A stretch of DNA of 64,000 bases. Origin: Chloroflexota bacterium. Lineage in GTDB: Bacteria; Chloroflexota; UBA11872; VXOZ01. This document shows positions 8,779 to 19,640 of the stretch, in pieces. The position numbers and the translations under genes were made by a program. The notes beneath the pieces are model-generated. The model was given only the letters and a program-made list of their open reading frames with translations, had not been told where the DNA came from and ran no database searches. The stretch is taken from positions 2,426-66,425 of the forward strand of contig JAAXIC010000008.1 of the NCBI GenBank assembly GCA_012270555.1, written 5' to 3'. Position 1 is the stretch's first letter, and every line of letters starts with the position of its first letter.

Positions 8779-8863
8779 GGGGACGTGTCGGAACTGGAAG
8801 ACGAGCATGACTTAGGATCATGTGCCGCAAGGCGTGCGGGTTCGAGTCCCGCCGTCCCCACCA
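8779..8863 (+). tRNA. tRNA-Leu (anticodon UAG)
   Basis: The acceptor stem GGGGACG pairs with CGTCCCC, followed by discriminator A and an encoded CCA. The anticodon stem CATGA/TCATG closes the loop CTTAGGA, giving anticodon TAG, which reads CUA/CUN leucine codons. The long variable arm (GCC-GCAA-GGC) and T-arm GCGGG-TTCGAGT-CCCGC are typical of a class II tRNA-Leu. All stems are perfectly paired, so the gene looks functional. Confidence 0.95.
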
Positions 8864-8898
8864 ACAGCCGTGCACTCCAAGAGCGGATGCTGCCTCCC

Positions 8899-8933
8899 CA
8901 ACCCTCTCTGGCCTGGCGGGGTGGGGTTGTTTT
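8899..8933 (+). terminator. possible intrinsic terminator of tRNA-Leu
   Basis: CAACCC (8899-8904) pairs with GGGTTG (8924-8929), and TTTT follows directly. The inner part pairs only weakly with wobble pairs, so this is a modest candidate. Its position 36 bases after the tRNA suits a terminator. Confidence 0.35.
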
Positions 8934-8980
8934 CCAATGCTGTCGCATAAGACCAAGAGATACGCTCATTGGGCGCGCTC

Positions 8981-9017
8981 TGCCCCCTCGCCCTGGGGAG
9001 AGGGCCGGGGTGAGGGG
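8981..9017. repeat. CCCTCTCCC/GGGAGAGGG palindromic repeat, copy 2
   Basis: CCCCCTCGCCCTGGGGAGAG then GGCCGGGGTGAGGGG: same layout as the copies at 8467, 45322 and 61266. Confidence 0.6.
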
Positions 9018-9046
9018 AAATGCCAGGCGCCGACAGGCGGGCGCAG

Positions 9047-9090
9047 AGCCTGCCCCGTACTTGATACAGCGTATCGACACGATACGGGGT
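9047..9090. repeat. CCCGTAC/GTACGGG palindromic repeat, copy 3
   Basis: Long form: AGCCTGCCCCGTACTTGATA then CAGCGTATCGACACGATACGGG. Outer arms CCCCGT/ACGGGG and inner arms GATAC/GTATC pair, as in copy 1. Confidence 0.6.
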
Positions 9091-9192
9091 TGCAAACCTA
9101 CGCTACCGGGTACGCGAGGCGTGGTATTCGTTGCCACTTTGTGTAATGCGACAACATTGGGATTGTCTCCCCGCCCGTGCAGAGGCTTCCGG

Positions 9193-9636
9193 CTAACCCT
9201 GGGCGGCAGGATCTCCCACCCAACGGACACGCCGGACAACCGGACTTGCCGCCCGGTAGAATTTTTCATCGGCGGTCCACAGTTCGCAGCCGAGCGCCTC
9301 TGCGAGATCCAGGTAGTGGGCGTCATAGGCTGCGTCCTGTCTAAGCTGGCTTGCCAGTTCCAAGGCCCTGCCGTAAAGGCGCGGCGGCTGATATAATTCA
9401 AGGCCCGCTGACAACAGGCTCTCCAGACGCTGTGTCGCCGCCGGCAACGTCAACTCGCCCCGCCGCACCCTTTGGTGGAGGGCATTGGTCACTTCCACCG
9501 GCATCAGGTACGGCGCAGCGATGCGGGTTCCCTGGTTGTTCCACAAGCGGCCAAGCGCGTTGGCCTCGGCGGTGTGTTTCTCCTTTACCAGCCACTTGCA
9601 CGCCAGGCTCGCATCTACGACAACATAACCGTTCAA
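9193..9636 (-). CDS. vapC: PIN-domain ribonuclease toxin, VapC type
   Basis: Toxin of a type II toxin-antitoxin pair; PIN-domain RNases cleave tRNA or rRNA sites in a metal-dependent way. The 147-residue protein has the expected acidic residues: D8 in VVVDASLACKW, E48 in MPVEVTNAL, D105 in AAYDAHYLDLAE and D123 in WTADEKF. The gene starts with TTG that overlaps the antitoxin stop codon (TTGA), so the two are translationally coupled with the antitoxin first, the usual order. Its position next to other accessory genes fits a mobile defence or stabilisation module. Confidence 0.9.
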   Translation of the reverse strand: MNGYVVVDASLACKWLVKEKHTAEANALGRLWNNQGTRIAAPYLMPVEVTNALHQRVRRGELTLPAATQRLESLLSAGLELYQPPRLYGRALELASQLRQDAAYDAHYLDLAEALGCELWTADEKFYRAASPVVRRVRWVGDPAAQG

Positions 9637-9911
9637 GAACTGCTCCTGGACTCGCGCGCCTCCCGTATCAACTCAGCCCCGTCTGCCGGCAGAACCTTGT
9701 CGCCAAACGCCTCCTCTTGCAGGGCTACGAGCCGCTCGATGTTGAAGCTGCCGGCGAACGCGCCGTTGGCCTCGTCTCGCGCGAGTTCCTTGTCGATGGC
9801 GGCCTGGCAATACTGTCTCATGCTGATGCCCTTGAGCGCGGCCACGGCCTTTAGGCGCCGCTGCACCGGCGGGTCGAGGTCCAGTGTGAGTCTCTTCTTC
9901 TTGGTTTGCAT
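9633..9911 (-). CDS. vapB: ribbon-helix-helix-type antitoxin of the VapC toxin
   Basis: The 92-residue product begins MQTKKKRLTLDLDPPVQRRL, a short basic beta-strand followed by helices (KAVAALKGISMRQYCQAAID), as in ribbon-helix-helix DNA-binding antitoxins. The C-terminal part (FNIERLVALQEEAFGD) would bind and block the toxin. I chose the ATG at 9911 because GAGAAGGG precedes it and the upstream frame has no family-like sequence. It overlaps vapC by four bases and should autoregulate the pair. Confidence 0.78.
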   Translation of the reverse strand: MQTKKKRLTLDLDPPVQRRLKAVAALKGISMRQYCQAAIDKELARDEANGAFAGSFNIERLVALQEEAFGDKVLPADGAELIREARESRSSS

Positions 9912-10076
9912 AGCCCTTCTCTCCGCAAAATGGTGGTCCAGGCTGAGAATAGCGTAAATACTGAAATGCGTCAATTCCGGAGGGAAAAGGAGCAACAGGC
10001 GTGGTTCTATTGCCGGTAGCCGCCGCGAAGCAGTAAAATGTGAATTGTGTAAGCAATGCCTAAAGAAGTGCTGCCA

Positions 10077-10394
10077 ATGAGAGACACAGAAAACTCCGCG
10101 CAGACACATGGAGAGGCAGTCGTGGCGAGCCCACGCCGCCCACGCGAAGAGACGGCCCGCCTTGGCAAGGAGTTATACGAGCGGGATATCCGCCGGCAGG
10201 TCGAAGCCGACCACCACGGGGAAGTCGTCGCCATCGATGTGGACAGCGAAAGCTGGGCAGTCGCCGACGGCGAGATTGCTGCGGTGGACCGTCTGAGGGA
10301 GACGCATCCCGGCGCTGTCAATATCCTGTGTGAGCGGGTAGGGTACCGCGCGCTGCGCAGCTTCGGGGCAGGTTCTCTGCGGAGGATGGGGTGA
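10077..10394 (+). CDS. small protein paired with a retropepsin-like protease
   Basis: About 105 residues of unnamed function. The middle (GEVVAIDVDSESWAVADGEI then AAVDRLRETHPGAVNILCERVGY) resembles the small proteins that precede clan AA aspartic protease genes in cyanobacteria and other bacteria; that comparison is from memory. The N-terminal third is polar and probably disordered. Start is uncertain: 10077 (weak AAGAAG upstream) or 10056. Its stop codon overlaps the protease GTG start (GTGA), so the two are coupled. The arrangement resembles a toxin-antitoxin or substrate-protease pair, but no function is proven. Confidence 0.6.
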   Translation: MRDTENSAQTHGEAVVASPRRPREETARLGKELYERDIRRQVEADHHGEVVAIDVDSESWAVADGEIAAVDRLRETHPGAVNILCERVGYRALRSFGAGSLRRMG

Positions 10395-10762
10395 TCGAGG
10401 GGGTCGTGAACTCCGCCTATGAGGCGGTAGTGTCACTTTCATTGCAAGGCCCCGCAGGGCAATCCAAAGACATTGAAGCCGTCATCGACACCGGCTACAG
10501 CGGCTTCTTGACCTTGCCGACCGCGTTGGTGACGGAGTTAGGGCTACCCTTCGCTTACATAGGCCGGGCACTCCTGGCCAACGATGCTGAAGTGACCTTC
10601 GACGTCCACGACGTCACGGTCCTGTGGGACGGCCTACCGAGGGATATCAAGGCCGACGCGACAGGCAGCACCCCGCTCGTGGGCATGTTGCTGCTGGATA
10701 GGCACAGCTTGAACATCGAAGTCGAGCGTGGCGGTCGCGTCGTCATACAGGCCAGGGCATAG
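10391..10762 (+). CDS. clan AA retropepsin-like aspartic protease
   Basis: A 123-residue single-domain aspartyl protease of the retropepsin fold, which would act as a homodimer. The active-site motif is VIDTGYSGFLTLP (D33-T34-G35), followed by the conserved hydrophobic flap region and the second signature LVGMLLLDRHSL near residue 97, corresponding to the G-hydrophobic-L-L motif. The start codon is GTG, overlapping the stop of the preceding gene. Prokaryotic homologues often occur in two-gene modules scattered through genomes, as here between a VapBC pair and a defence run. Confidence 0.82.
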   Translation: MIEGVVNSAYEAVVSLSLQGPAGQSKDIEAVIDTGYSGFLTLPTALVTELGLPFAYIGRALLANDAEVTFDVHDVTVLWDGLPRDIKADATGSTPLVGMLLLDRHSLNIEVERGGRVVIQARA

Positions 10763-11067
10763 CTGGCGGAGATGCGTACATTCTGGGGGGCGGAGGGTCA
10801 AGTCACGCTGTGCGAACGCCAGCCGCACGACGCGGGTCGGTTGTCGCAACTCTGTCGCAAGTTGTGGCGCAAGGTTGTTGCAAGTTCAGTCAGCGCTGTT
10901 CGCCAGCACGTACTCCAGCCGGTTCGTGTCTGCCCGACGCTGGAGCAACCCTCTTTTTACCAGAACCCTCAACTCTCGCTGCAGCGTCCGCCGCGAGAGT
11001 TCCGGAAAGACCGCTTGGCATTATCCCTATGCTGGCCCGCATTGTTCCAGTAATGAATCTAATTGCT
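10763..11067. other. stretch with a gene remnant between protease module and CBASS
   Basis: No intact gene. The minus strand holds a broken winged-helix fragment (10885-11022, listed separately). The plus strand holds short phase-less frames. Confidence 0.45.
10885..11022 (-). pseudogene. remnant of a winged-helix C-terminal domain
   Basis: Read on the minus strand, this piece encodes about 43 codons ending in TGA: PELSRRTLQRELRVLVKRGL followed by LQRRADTNRLEYVL. That is a winged-helix pattern like the C-terminal domains found after Fic or AlbA_2 domains. A TAA stop lies directly upstream in frame and no partner domain is found beside it, so it is probably the decayed 3' end of a lost gene. 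Sequence after the stop codon shows no further homology. Confidence 0.45.
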
Positions 11068-11658
11068 CTAAGCAGTATCGCTGTTCCGGCGCAGCTTCAT
11101 CGTTCCGAAATTGCTTCTTCCCCTCCCGGTATAGTAATCGCCCTCAAGACCTGCGTCCTTAAACTCAAGAATTGCCGTCCCTCTGTGGGTATTCATAGAG
11201 TCTTGGGCATTTGACTTGGGTTCGTTGACGTACAAGTGCACAAATTCAGGATACGGAAGGTCGTCGGTTTTCAGCGTAGCCGCAAAACTGTGGGAGCGAG
11301 AGTGCTCCGTTTCAAGTCTTAAGATCATTTTCGACCAGCGCTGCCTTATGACCACCGACACAGGCGTTTGAGTAGTCCCTTGGGTATACGACGAGTTGAC
11401 CCAACCCGACCACTCTCCATTTAGGTCAGGTGCTTTAACCAGCCCGAGGAGGTTGAAAATTCTTAATCTCCAAAGATGGTGGTCAAACGTCCAGCAGACA
11501 AGTGAGTAGAATCCTGCGAATGATGGCACACTCAACCACCACTGGGGTTCATATTTGATAGCACCCAACACAATATCTAATATCCATACGAGGAAGACAC
11601 TGACGGTGGCCAAGAATATCGCCACCTTTTGTCTTCCCTCTGTCTCATAAGGATGCAT
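11068..11658 (-). CDS. cap15: Cap15-like CBASS effector (two-TM beta-barrel protein)
   Basis: Predicted membrane effector of a CBASS antiphage system. The 196-residue product (start at 11658, ten bases after the CD-NTase stop) begins with two hydrophobic segments (about residues 11-31 and 40-60), then a beta-rich domain opening with PDLNGEWSGWVNSSY and continuing through VSVVIRQRWSKMILRLETEH and GLEGDYYTGRGRSNFGTMKL. This layout matches the described Cap15 family, where a cyclic nucleotide binds the barrel and membrane oligomers disrupt the inner membrane. The frame is open upstream to 11721, overlapping the CD-NTase, but the shorter start fits family length. The call rests on architecture and remembered motif pattern. 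Confidence 0.78.
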   Translation of the reverse strand: MHPYETEGRQKVAIFLATVSVFLVWILDIVLGAIKYEPQWWLSVPSFAGFYSLVCWTFDHHLWRLRIFNLLGLVKAPDLNGEWSGWVNSSYTQGTTQTPVSVVIRQRWSKMILRLETEHSRSHSFAATLKTDDLPYPEFVHLYVNEPKSNAQDSMNTHRGTAILEFKDAGLEGDYYTGRGRSNFGTMKLRRNSDTA

Positions 11659-11668
11659 TCGCGCCAAC

Positions 11669-12547
11669 TCAACTCCAATTGTCCCACAACGCTGCCAGCC
11701 AGTTTGCAAATGCCTGAGCATTCTCTACCGACCACTGTTCAGGAGACGATCCGAATAAGTATTGCTGACAATTCTGACAAACAAGCCCACTGAGGTTGGT
11801 TGAGGCCATCCATTTGACGATTGAGTAGTAAGTGTCCTGAAATCCAGGTTGAAATGCCGCATCAGGCGCATTGTAGATAAGCGATTCAATAAAATAGGAC
11901 GGTGCAAGCTCAGCATTGATTATGCCATTGGACTCCATGAAATTGCGGGCATTCTTGAACATCCTTACAGTTCTCTTGTACCGGTCAAAAGTGCAGACGC
12001 TCTTGGCTGCGCCGTTCTTGTAGTGTCGTCTAGGGTAATTGATCACCTGGTAATTGTCTCGAAGAGCCCAGAACGTGATGCCTTGCACATATTCCCAGGG
12101 ACTCGTGTATCTTCGATGCTCAGCACAGACGACAACATCTGCTGCCAATCTGGGTGGATTTTCCTTTAGCTTGAGTGCTTTGTTGCCTTGAACTACTGAT
12201 CCCCAGGGAAAACCATCCTGAAGGGCTCTAAGTGCTTCACATCTGAAGTCATTCCAGCTATGAGTGGCTGGCGGAATCGACGCTCTAAGAACACCTCGAT
12301 CGAATTCTGGTAGGGATGTTGCATCGTAGTAAAATGTCGACTTCAGTTCCAATACTACGTCAACGTCGCTGTCGCCCCGCGTATTGGTGTCATTACGATA
12401 AGAGCCTTGAAGAAAAACGTTGTATGTCATTCCCTGGGGCCAAGTGTAATCCTCCAGCGCCGATCTTATCGTTTGGTGTGTGCGAATTGAAGCTTCTTGG
12501 GGTCCGTGGTGAGACCATCTGCTTAGTTGCGATTCGGGAATTGCCAT
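11669..12547 (-). CDS. CD-NTase (CBASS cyclic oligonucleotide synthase)
   Basis: A 292-residue nucleotidyltransferase of the cGAS/DncV-like family that would make a cyclic oligonucleotide on phage infection. The catalytic loop is FLQGSYRNDTNTRGDSDVDV: GSY at 48-50, then D61 and D63; the third acidic residue is D137 in RLAADVVV. The C-terminal half is helical (FKNARNFMESNGI, APSYFIESLIYNAP), as in CD-NTases with the OAS1-C-like helical domain. A Cap15-like effector follows directly, giving a minimal two-gene (type I) CBASS without Cap2/Cap3 accessory genes. An AlbA_2 gene and a restriction-methylation gene lie upstream on the same strand. Product nucleotide cannot be told from sequence. Confidence 0.9.
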   Translation of the reverse strand: MAIPESQLSRWSHHGPQEASIRTHQTIRSALEDYTWPQGMTYNVFLQGSYRNDTNTRGDSDVDVVLELKSTFYYDATSLPEFDRGVLRASIPPATHSWNDFRCEALRALQDGFPWGSVVQGNKALKLKENPPRLAADVVVCAEHRRYTSPWEYVQGITFWALRDNYQVINYPRRHYKNGAAKSVCTFDRYKRTVRMFKNARNFMESNGIINAELAPSYFIESLIYNAPDAAFQPGFQDTYYSIVKWMASTNLSGLVCQNCQQYLFGSSPEQWSVENAQAFANWLAALWDNWS

Positions 12548-12660
12548 TAGGGTTTCTTCTCCGTTGCCAACTACATGATTAGTTACGCTGTGCTTGATGC
12601 CTGAGAGGCAACGACGGGACTGTTAAGTCATCCATTTGTGAAATGGTTTACACAGCACCT

Positions 12661-13821
12661 CTATTGATCCAAGAGAGGTAGCGCGTCATCCATTGTCATC
12701 CCTCTTTGCTCTACCTCGAATTTGATTTCCAAAGAATAAGAGATTGGTTCAGGTAGATTGTCGGCAAATAGCTGACCATGTAGCTTCACCATCTTGCAGT
12801 GCGCTGAGCCGAACCAAAGCGGACTTGCCATCCACACCTTCTGTTGAGGCCGAATGTCGCCAAAATCCACAGCAATTTCCCATCTATTCTCATATTCTTG
12901 CAGGTCAACCTCTCCTGGAGTGCCATTGAGAGATACAAGGTCACGAGGCGTTACTGCGCCATAGATGCTCTTACTGGGTGTCTCTTCCACCTGGTCTTGC
13001 ACAAAGACGCCATCAGACTTTCTTAGAGTTCCTTCAAATCTAACGCGTTTCCCAACGACGCTACTATCATTGTGAATACATATGCCTAGGCTAGAGAAGA
13101 AAGCCCTCTCAAGAGTGCAGTAGATTACTTCCTGCGGATAATTGGAGTTCCTAGTATCCAAACTCTGATAGTTAGAACGCGTGAGTGCAAACGTAGATTC
13201 CGGGAGTTGTGGACTAAGAATCAGGGTGTTTAAGACACAAGGTGAAGGCAGTACGTTTCGCCTTTCGAGGTTGGCCCAATCAAGGACGAATTGTGGTGGC
13301 TTCTCCAGTACCCGCTGAACACCCATTCTAGCGATCTCATCGGGAGTTGCTACTCGGGTCGAACTTCCATCTCTTATGTAAACAGCATTTTCACGTAGAT
13401 TGCCATACTGCTTCTTCAGGTAGACAGGGCGTTCTTCCAACGGAATCTCAATCACGCCGATCTCGACTCCTTCAATCGGAACTATACGATAGCAAAACTC
13501 AATGGCACGCTGGGTCTTGGAATTTACGAACTGATGGAGTTTGGCATCGTCTAAATGCTTGTTTACTCCAACAATTTTGCTCCGCCCGCCCTTGACCTCT
13601 TCCACACCTATCAGGAGGTAGGCGGTTGTTCTGCGCCAAGAATTCGCAAAAGCCAGGACGTCCTTCAGCAATTCTGCCTTCTGCTCGGCAGGTGCGTTTT
13701 CAAATGGATACTGAGCGCCCTTAAAGTCGAGCGAAGTCCCTTCATCCTCATGAAGTAAGCCTTCAAGAAGGTCTAAGTCGAAAGCCAATGCCAACACTCC
13801 AAATGTAGATCGCCACATCAA
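12661..13821 (-). CDS. AlbA_2 (Schlafen-like) domain protein
   Basis: A 386-residue protein whose N-terminal half is an AlbA_2/Schlafen-type domain: LLEGLLHEDEGTSLDFKGAQ, then ELLKDVLAFANSWRRTTAYL and LLIGVEE, then VYLKKQYGNLRENAVYIRDG and SSTRVATPDEI. This domain binds nucleic acid and, in some relatives, is a nuclease. The C-terminal ~200 residues are beta-rich and unassigned; no winged-helix or ATPase is evident. Start is uncertain: ATG at 13821, or TTG at 13788, which has GGAG eight bases upstream and fits the family N-terminus better. It lies 63 bases after the methylase gene and 113 before the CD-NTase, all on one strand, so a defence role is likely by association. Confidence 0.75.
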   Translation of the reverse strand: MMWRSTFGVLALAFDLDLLEGLLHEDEGTSLDFKGAQYPFENAPAEQKAELLKDVLAFANSWRRTTAYLLIGVEEVKGGRSKIVGVNKHLDDAKLHQFVNSKTQRAIEFCYRIVPIEGVEIGVIEIPLEERPVYLKKQYGNLRENAVYIRDGSSTRVATPDEIARMGVQRVLEKPPQFVLDWANLERRNVLPSPCVLNTLILSPQLPESTFALTRSNYQSLDTRNSNYPQEVIYCTLERAFFSSLGICIHNDSSVVGKRVRFEGTLRKSDGVFVQDQVEETPSKSIYGAVTPRDLVSLNGTPGEVDLQEYENRWEIAVDFGDIRPQQKVWMASPLWFGSAHCKMVKLHGQLFADNLPEPISYSLEIKFEVEQRGMTMDDALPLLDQ

Positions 13822-13883
13822 CCAAGGCGCTCAGCGACCATCAAAGGGGACATGGAACTACCTACAATTGTCTCAAACTGTGA

Positions 13884-17579
<3,696 letters not shown>

Positions 17580-18251
17580 AGAAGCCGCTGGCGCGGGGGC
17601 GGGCGCGGAAATCGTAGAGCCGCCAGACGGCGCCGTTGGTCAGAATGCCCCAGCGGATGCGCCCATCGGAGGCCGTCTCCGCGGTTGACAGGTAGCGGAG
17701 AATCTGGCCGTGGGGCGTGCCGCTTTGTGTCCTGTCGTTTTGATCGCGATTGTCGAGGGGCAGTCCGTAGCGCTTGCTCTCTTGTATGACGAGCGCGTCC
17801 GGGTAGCGGTCTTCTGAGCTCTTGCGCGCATTCGCCCGGGCTTTAGCGTCCGAATCAGCAAAGAGGAGATGATCGGGAATGTCTTCATTGCGGCTCGACC
17901 CTTGTTGCGGCAGGTAGTCGCGCCAGCCCAAGAGGTCAAAAACTGGACGAATTATGTCTAGTTCGGTGGCGGCTTCATTGGGAGGGTTGGCGTGGTTGAT
18001 CCTGCTGAGTATGGTGCCAAGGGACTGTCGAAACTCGCTGAACCTCTGCGGGCTGCGCACGGACTCCTGCCAGGCCTCAGTGTCCTGAATGCCTTCAGTG
18101 AGGAAGTACTGCGTAAAGAGCTGGCCGGTCATGGCGCTGCTTTCAAACTCCCGTCAAGCCTTGCGGGCACAAGGCGGGAGAGACGGAAATCAGGTTTAGG
18201 GTTAAGGCTTGGTTCACTCATCTATATGAGGCCGGTGACCGTATGCCTGCG

Positions 18252-18440
18252 TCACTGCCTTTGCGGGCGTGTCCTATATATCCAGAACAGATTGCCGAGG
18301 ACGATGGCCGCGGCGAGGGCCCAGAGCGCGGTGCCGAGGTTGGGATCTCTCGTGAGGCCTATGCCGAGGCCCAAGTAGAAGACGATGAACGCCAACAAGA
18401 AGAGCACGACGTGGGCGACAGTCTTGAGCCTTTTCCGCAT
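18252..18440 (-). CDS. small two-TM membrane protein
   Basis: A 62-residue product starting MRKRLKTVAHVVLFLLAFIV, with two hydrophobic segments separated by a short polar loop (TRDPNLG) and a basic tail (YRTRPQRQ). I do not recognise the family. ATG at 18440 is preceded by GGGAG at suitable distance; the frame is open 21 codons upstream without family-like sequence. It follows the transglutaminase-like gene by about 140 bases on the same strand and might be the last gene of that operon. Confidence 0.5.
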   Translation of the reverse strand: MRKRLKTVAHVVLFLLAFIVFYLGLGIGLTRDPNLGTALWALAAAIVLGNLFWIYRTRPQRQ

Positions 18441-18577
18441 GGTGTATCTCCCATCGTCTTTACGAGAAATAGCGAAACGAACGCACTTGGCTGTCAGCAA
18501 CACCTAGATGGTAACAGAGGGAAGGGAACGAGAGTGCGTGCTACTGTTTCTCCCGCCGCGCCCAGGACGCCACAAGG

Positions 18578-19636
18578 TCACGCCGTTTCGGCGTGCGTTG
18601 GCGCGAGCAGGCGCATGCGCACGTCCACTTCCAGCACGCTTCCCACGAAGCCGTGCAGGATGCCTTTGGAGGGCGGCACGTCCTGGTAGTCGCGTCCGAC
18701 GGCGATGGTGACGTGGTGGTCGTCGGCCAGGGTCTGGTTGGTGGGATCGAAGCCGACCCAGCCGAGGCCGGGCAGGCGGCACTCCACCCAGGCGTGGGTA
18801 GCGGTCTGCGGGGCCTGCGATGAAGCCTGCGTCTGCGACGAGGTCGGCGTTTGCAACGAAGTCTGCGTCTGTGACGAGGTCTGCGCCTGCGCGGACGTCT
18901 GTGTCTGTTCGCGGCCCTCGCCTGTCACGTGCACGTAACCGGAGACGTAACGAGCCGGCACCCCCCAGGAACGCGCAATGGCAATCATGACGTGGGCGTA
19001 GTCCTGGCAGACACCCCGTCCGGACTCCAGGATGTGGTCGATGGGGGAGGCCACCGACGTGCTGCCGGGCATGTAAGCGAAGACACTGTGCAGCTTCTCA
19101 GACAGCATGCCCACGGCCTGCAAGGGATCGTCGGCGGGCTCGATGCCCTCGCGCGCGATGAAGGCCGTAAGGGCGGGTGACGACCGGGCCAGCGGGCTGT
19201 CGTGGGTGAAGTCCCAGAGCGCGAATGAGTCCCGCCAAGCGCGAATTGTGTCCCACGCGCCGGCAGTCAAGGAGGTCGGTAGTTGGGCTGCGGGCCCGGT
19301 GTCGATCGTGGTATGCGCCGTGATCCTGAGGGATTCGTGCCACTGGTGCACGCTGAAAACGTGCCGGGTGTTGCCGTAGGGGTCCAAGCCCGCACTGTAG
19401 AGAGTGAAGGGCTCTGTGGCCAGAGCGAAGTGCAGGAGGTGCTGTTTCACACTGTTGCGCGGTTGCAGGCAGAGGGACATTATCGAGTGCCGCGCCGGTG
19501 AGGTGTAGTGATAGTGGGAAACGTGCTCGATCGCGAAGCGGTTCGAACCGGCAGCGCGGCTTGTAGATTCCTCGCTGCGCTCGGAATGACAGGAAGTGCC
19601 GCGCTCGGAATGACGGGAGGTCCTCGATCCGGCCAT
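18578..19636 (-). CDS. transglutaminase-like cysteine protease-fold protein with repeat insertions
   Basis: Last main member of the ATP-grasp/alpha-E operon, expected to act as an amidase, peptidase or transglutaminase on a peptide made by its partners. The N-terminal bacterial transglutaminase-like domain starts at FAIEHVSHYHYTSPARHSIM; the catalytic triad is visible as Cys in ESGRGVCQDYAHVMIAIARS, His in THAWVECRLPGLGWVGF and Asp in FDPTN. Two parts look foreign: the first ~33 residues (HSERGTSCHSERSEES) are translated dispersed repeat, and a ~33-residue stretch of six-residue units (consensus QTQTSS) separates the Cys and His segments. The ATG lies four bases after the alpha-E stop, so translation is coupled. 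Confidence 0.85.
   Translation of the reverse strand: MAGSRTSRHSERGTSCHSERSEESTSRAAGSNRFAIEHVSHYHYTSPARHSIMSLCLQPRNSVKQHLLHFALATEPFTLYSAGLDPYGNTRHVFSVHQWHESLRITAHTTIDTGPAAQLPTSLTAGAWDTIRAWRDSFALWDFTHDSPLARSSPALTAFIAREGIEPADDPLQAVGMLSEKLHSVFAYMPGSTSVASPIDHILESGRGVCQDYAHVMIAIARSWGVPARYVSGYVHVTGEGREQTQTSAQAQTSSQTQTSLQTPTSSQTQASSQAPQTATHAWVECRLPGLGWVGFDPTNQTLADDHHVTIAVGRDYQDVPPSKGILHGFVGSVLEVDVRMRLLAPTHAETA
18814..18903. repeat. 18-bp tandem repeat inside the transglutaminase gene (five units)
   Basis: Five consecutive 18-base units near the consensus TCTGCGACGAAGTCTGCG, in frame, encode the Gln/Thr/Ser-rich stretch on the minus strand. Two units of the same family, keeping the 18-base phase, occur between yebC and ruvC at 49288-49323. 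Confidence 0.8.
19564..19616. repeat. two HSERSEES-type dispersed repeat units at the 5' end of the transglutaminase gene
   Basis: On the minus strand two copies of TCATTCCGAGCGC follow each other, the first continuing as AGCGAGGAATCT. This resembles a short dispersed repeat that is widespread in bacterial genomes and, when translated in error or in fact, gives HSERSEES. Here it lies in frame just inside the start codon. Confidence 0.65.
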
Positions 19637-19640
19637 AACG

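Larger units (their letters stand above)
8864..9192. other. repeat-bearing stretch downstream of tRNA-Leu
   Basis: No gene seen on either strand. It holds a possible terminator for the tRNA (8899-8933), a GGGAGAGGG palindrome (8981-9017), the long-form CCCGTAC palindrome (9047-9090) and, directly after it, a segment with GCTACCGGGTACGCGAGG that resembles sequence within the repeat insertion at 15.7 kb. Confidence 0.5.

Noticed and set aside
18814-18903. Tandem repeat considered as a CRISPR array
   Set aside because: Units are directly adjacent 18-mers without spacers, lie in a coding frame, and no cas genes are present.
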